From contig JAIXQP010000007.1 in the NCBI GenBank assembly GCA_027485675.1, forward strand, positions 186,001-250,000: 64,000 nt of DNA, in the 5' to 3' direction. Position 1 is the first letter of the stretch. Each line of letters starts with the position of its first letter. Positions 62,966 through 64,000 of this stretch are shown piece by piece. The notes beneath the pieces are model-generated. The model did no database searches, had not been told where the DNA came from, and saw nothing but the letters and a program-made list of their open reading frames with translations. Source of the DNA: Terriglobales bacterium. Its GTDB lineage: Bacteria > Acidobacteriota > Terriglobia > Bryobacterales > Bryobacteraceae. Made by a program: the position numbers and the translations under genes.

Positions 62966-64000
62966 ATGGGTCCCGGCAGCCTCGAACTCCTCGAATACGC
63001 GTCTCTCAAGGAACTCGTCGGCCGCCACATCTCCACCGCCGCCGCCCGCCGCCTCCTCGACGACCTCGCCCCCTCCACCCACCGCGAAGCCCTCGAACAC
63101 GCCCTCGCCGAAGTCGCCGAAGCCATGCGCTGGCTCGACGAGGCCAACTCCCCCGGCAACGCCGCCAAAGGCTCCGCCGTCCGCTTCACCGGACTCCCCG
63201 ACGTCGCCGAAGCCGCCGCCCGCCTCCGCATCGAAGGCGCCGGACTCGACGGCCGCGAACTCTACGACCTCATCCAGTGGCTCGAACGCAGCGGCGATAT
63301 GCGCGCCGCCATCTTCCTCGTCGTCGATCGCTACCCCCTCCTCGCCCAACGCGCCCAAAAGCTCGGCGACTTCCGCAGCGTCCTCCGCGAAATCTCCGGC
63401 AAAGTCCTCCCCGATGGCTCCCTCGCCGACGATGCCAGCGTCGCCCTCCATCGCCTCCGCCGTGGCATGAGCAAGCAGAAGGAGCACATCCAGTCCTCCC
63501 TCGAAAAGTTCCTCCGCGTCCACCGCGATGAAGGCGTCCTGCAAGACGAATACGTCACCATCCGCAACGACCGCTTCGTCGTCCCCCTCGTCGCCGGCCA
63601 ACACAAGAAAGTCGACGGCGTCATCCACGCCGCCTCCGGCACCGGCGCCACCCTGTTCGTTGAGCCCATGGAAACCATCCAGCTCAACAACGAACTCGTC
63701 CGCATGACCGAAGAGGAGATGCGCGAAGTCCATCGCATCCTCCGCGAACTCACCGAAGCCCTCCGCGCCCACGCCACCTCCATCCGCGACTCCATCGCCA
63801 CCATGGCGATCCTCGAACTCACCTTCGCCAAAGCCAACCTCGGCGGCGTCATTCCCACCTTCGGCGACACCCTCCGCCTCGTCGAAGCCCGCCACCCCAT
63901 CCTCGCCGACGTCCTCCGCCGCGAACGCCGCCGCCCCGTCCCCGTCTCCTTCGGCCTCGATCCCATCAACCGCACCCTCCTCATCACCGGCCCCAACACC
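62966..64000 (+). CDS. mutS2: MutS2 (endonuclease/ribosome-rescue ATPase), partial at the right edge
   Basis: 345 residues are visible from the ATG at 62966 (a TTG at 62954 is possible). The N-terminus SLELLEYASLKELVGRHIST and the core LQDEYVTIRNDRFVVPLVAG, then ASGTGATLFVEPMETIQLNN are characteristic of MutS2. ARHPILADVLRRERRRPVPV leads into the Walker A approach (INRTLLITGPNT) where the window ends. MutS2 lacks the mismatch-reading domain of MutS and acts on branched DNA or collided ribosomes; the Smr domain would be outside the window. Confidence 0.95.
   Translation, partial: MGPGSLELLEYASLKELVGRHISTAAARRLLDDLAPSTHREALEHALAEVAEAMRWLDEANSPGNAAKGSAVRFTGLPDVAEAAARLRIEGAGLDGRELYDLIQWLERSGDMRAAIFLVVDRYPLLAQRAQKLGDFRSVLREISGKVLPDGSLADDASVALHRLRRGMSKQKEHIQSSLEKFLRVHRDEGVLQDEYVTIRNDRFVVPLVAGQHKKVDGVIHAASGTGATLFVEPMETIQLNNELVRMTEEEMREVHRILRELTEALRAHATSIRDSIATMAILELTFAKANLGGVIPTFGDTLRLVEARHPILADVLRRERRRPVPVSFGLDPINRTLLITGPNT

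Overview
The window is GC-rich and tightly packed, and reads as a chromosomal segment of a Gram-negative acidobacterium. The Bryobacterales/Solibacterales lineage is my best guess. The basis is an Oar-like TonB receptor with an N-terminal carboxypeptidase-regulatory domain, a second TonB receptor, Tat- or Sec-exported sugar and beta-propeller proteins, a nidogen/Ig-repeat adhesin, and a dnaK-dnaJ-hspR operon without grpE. This placement is inferred from gene content only. I see no rRNA, tRNA, CRISPR array, intact insertion sequence or prophage.

Layout, 1-28 kb. A partial sensor kinase runs off the left edge. After it come galU with an unknown partner, an exported sugar-phosphate isomerase-like protein and a thioredoxin-fold protein. 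From 18.8 kb back to 4.8 kb all genes are on the minus strand with gaps of 60 bp or less: dnaK, dnaJ, hspR, nadE, a YncE/phosphoesterase, a GH57 glycosidase, then a trans-4-hydroxy-L-proline catabolic set (deaminase, epimerase, three-part dehydrogenase). A HAIR-like HspR operator lies inside the dnaK promoter. Next are dxr-rseP with their own promoter, a beta-hydroxyacid dehydrogenase, a small DNA-binding-like protein, and a propeller/adhesin pair.

28-46.5 kb. An orphan periplasmic adaptor and a DksA/TraR-type zinc finger converge on a hairpin. Then come a compact TssB-TssC-like sheath fusion with no other T6SS gene near it, a methyltransferase, a CaiB/BaiF CoA-transferase, the Oar-like receptor, a seven-heme cytochrome, a TPR protein, a MauG/CCP-type peroxidase and a propeller. 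A second TonB receptor is coupled to a signal-peptide- and membrane-anchored CobN-like chelatase homologue, a layout recalling heme uptake and dechelation loci.

46.5-58.7 kb. This is a dense cluster for a glycosylated small molecule or lipid. It has an MBL-fold hydrolase, an F390-synthetase/PaaK-like adenylate-forming enzyme, a GT1, an alpha/beta-hydrolase-like protein, an HpnI/ceramide-glucosyltransferase-like GT2, an SDR epimerase, a GT4-GT4-thioesterase fusion and an FkbH-carrier protein fusion. An AAA ATPase plus TOPRIM-like pair, probably a split OLD-type defence module, sits inside this otherwise coupled set. No ketosynthase, condensation or canonical NRPS adenylation domain is present, so the FkbH/carrier plus GT/TE pair looks like a stand-alone glyceryl-carrier glycosylation system. 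It is my leading candidate for something undescribed.

58.7-64 kb. There are toxin-antitoxin debris and modules: a HicB tail remnant fused to a DUF433 end, a DUF2442 remnant, and a ParD-like/DUF4160/DUF2442 trio. They are mixed with DUF1684, SMP-30, Nudix and the start of mutS2. The + strand is G-rich on the left and C-rich on the right whatever the gene orientation. The sign changes between about 20 and 33 kb, as expected near a replication terminus or an inversion boundary.
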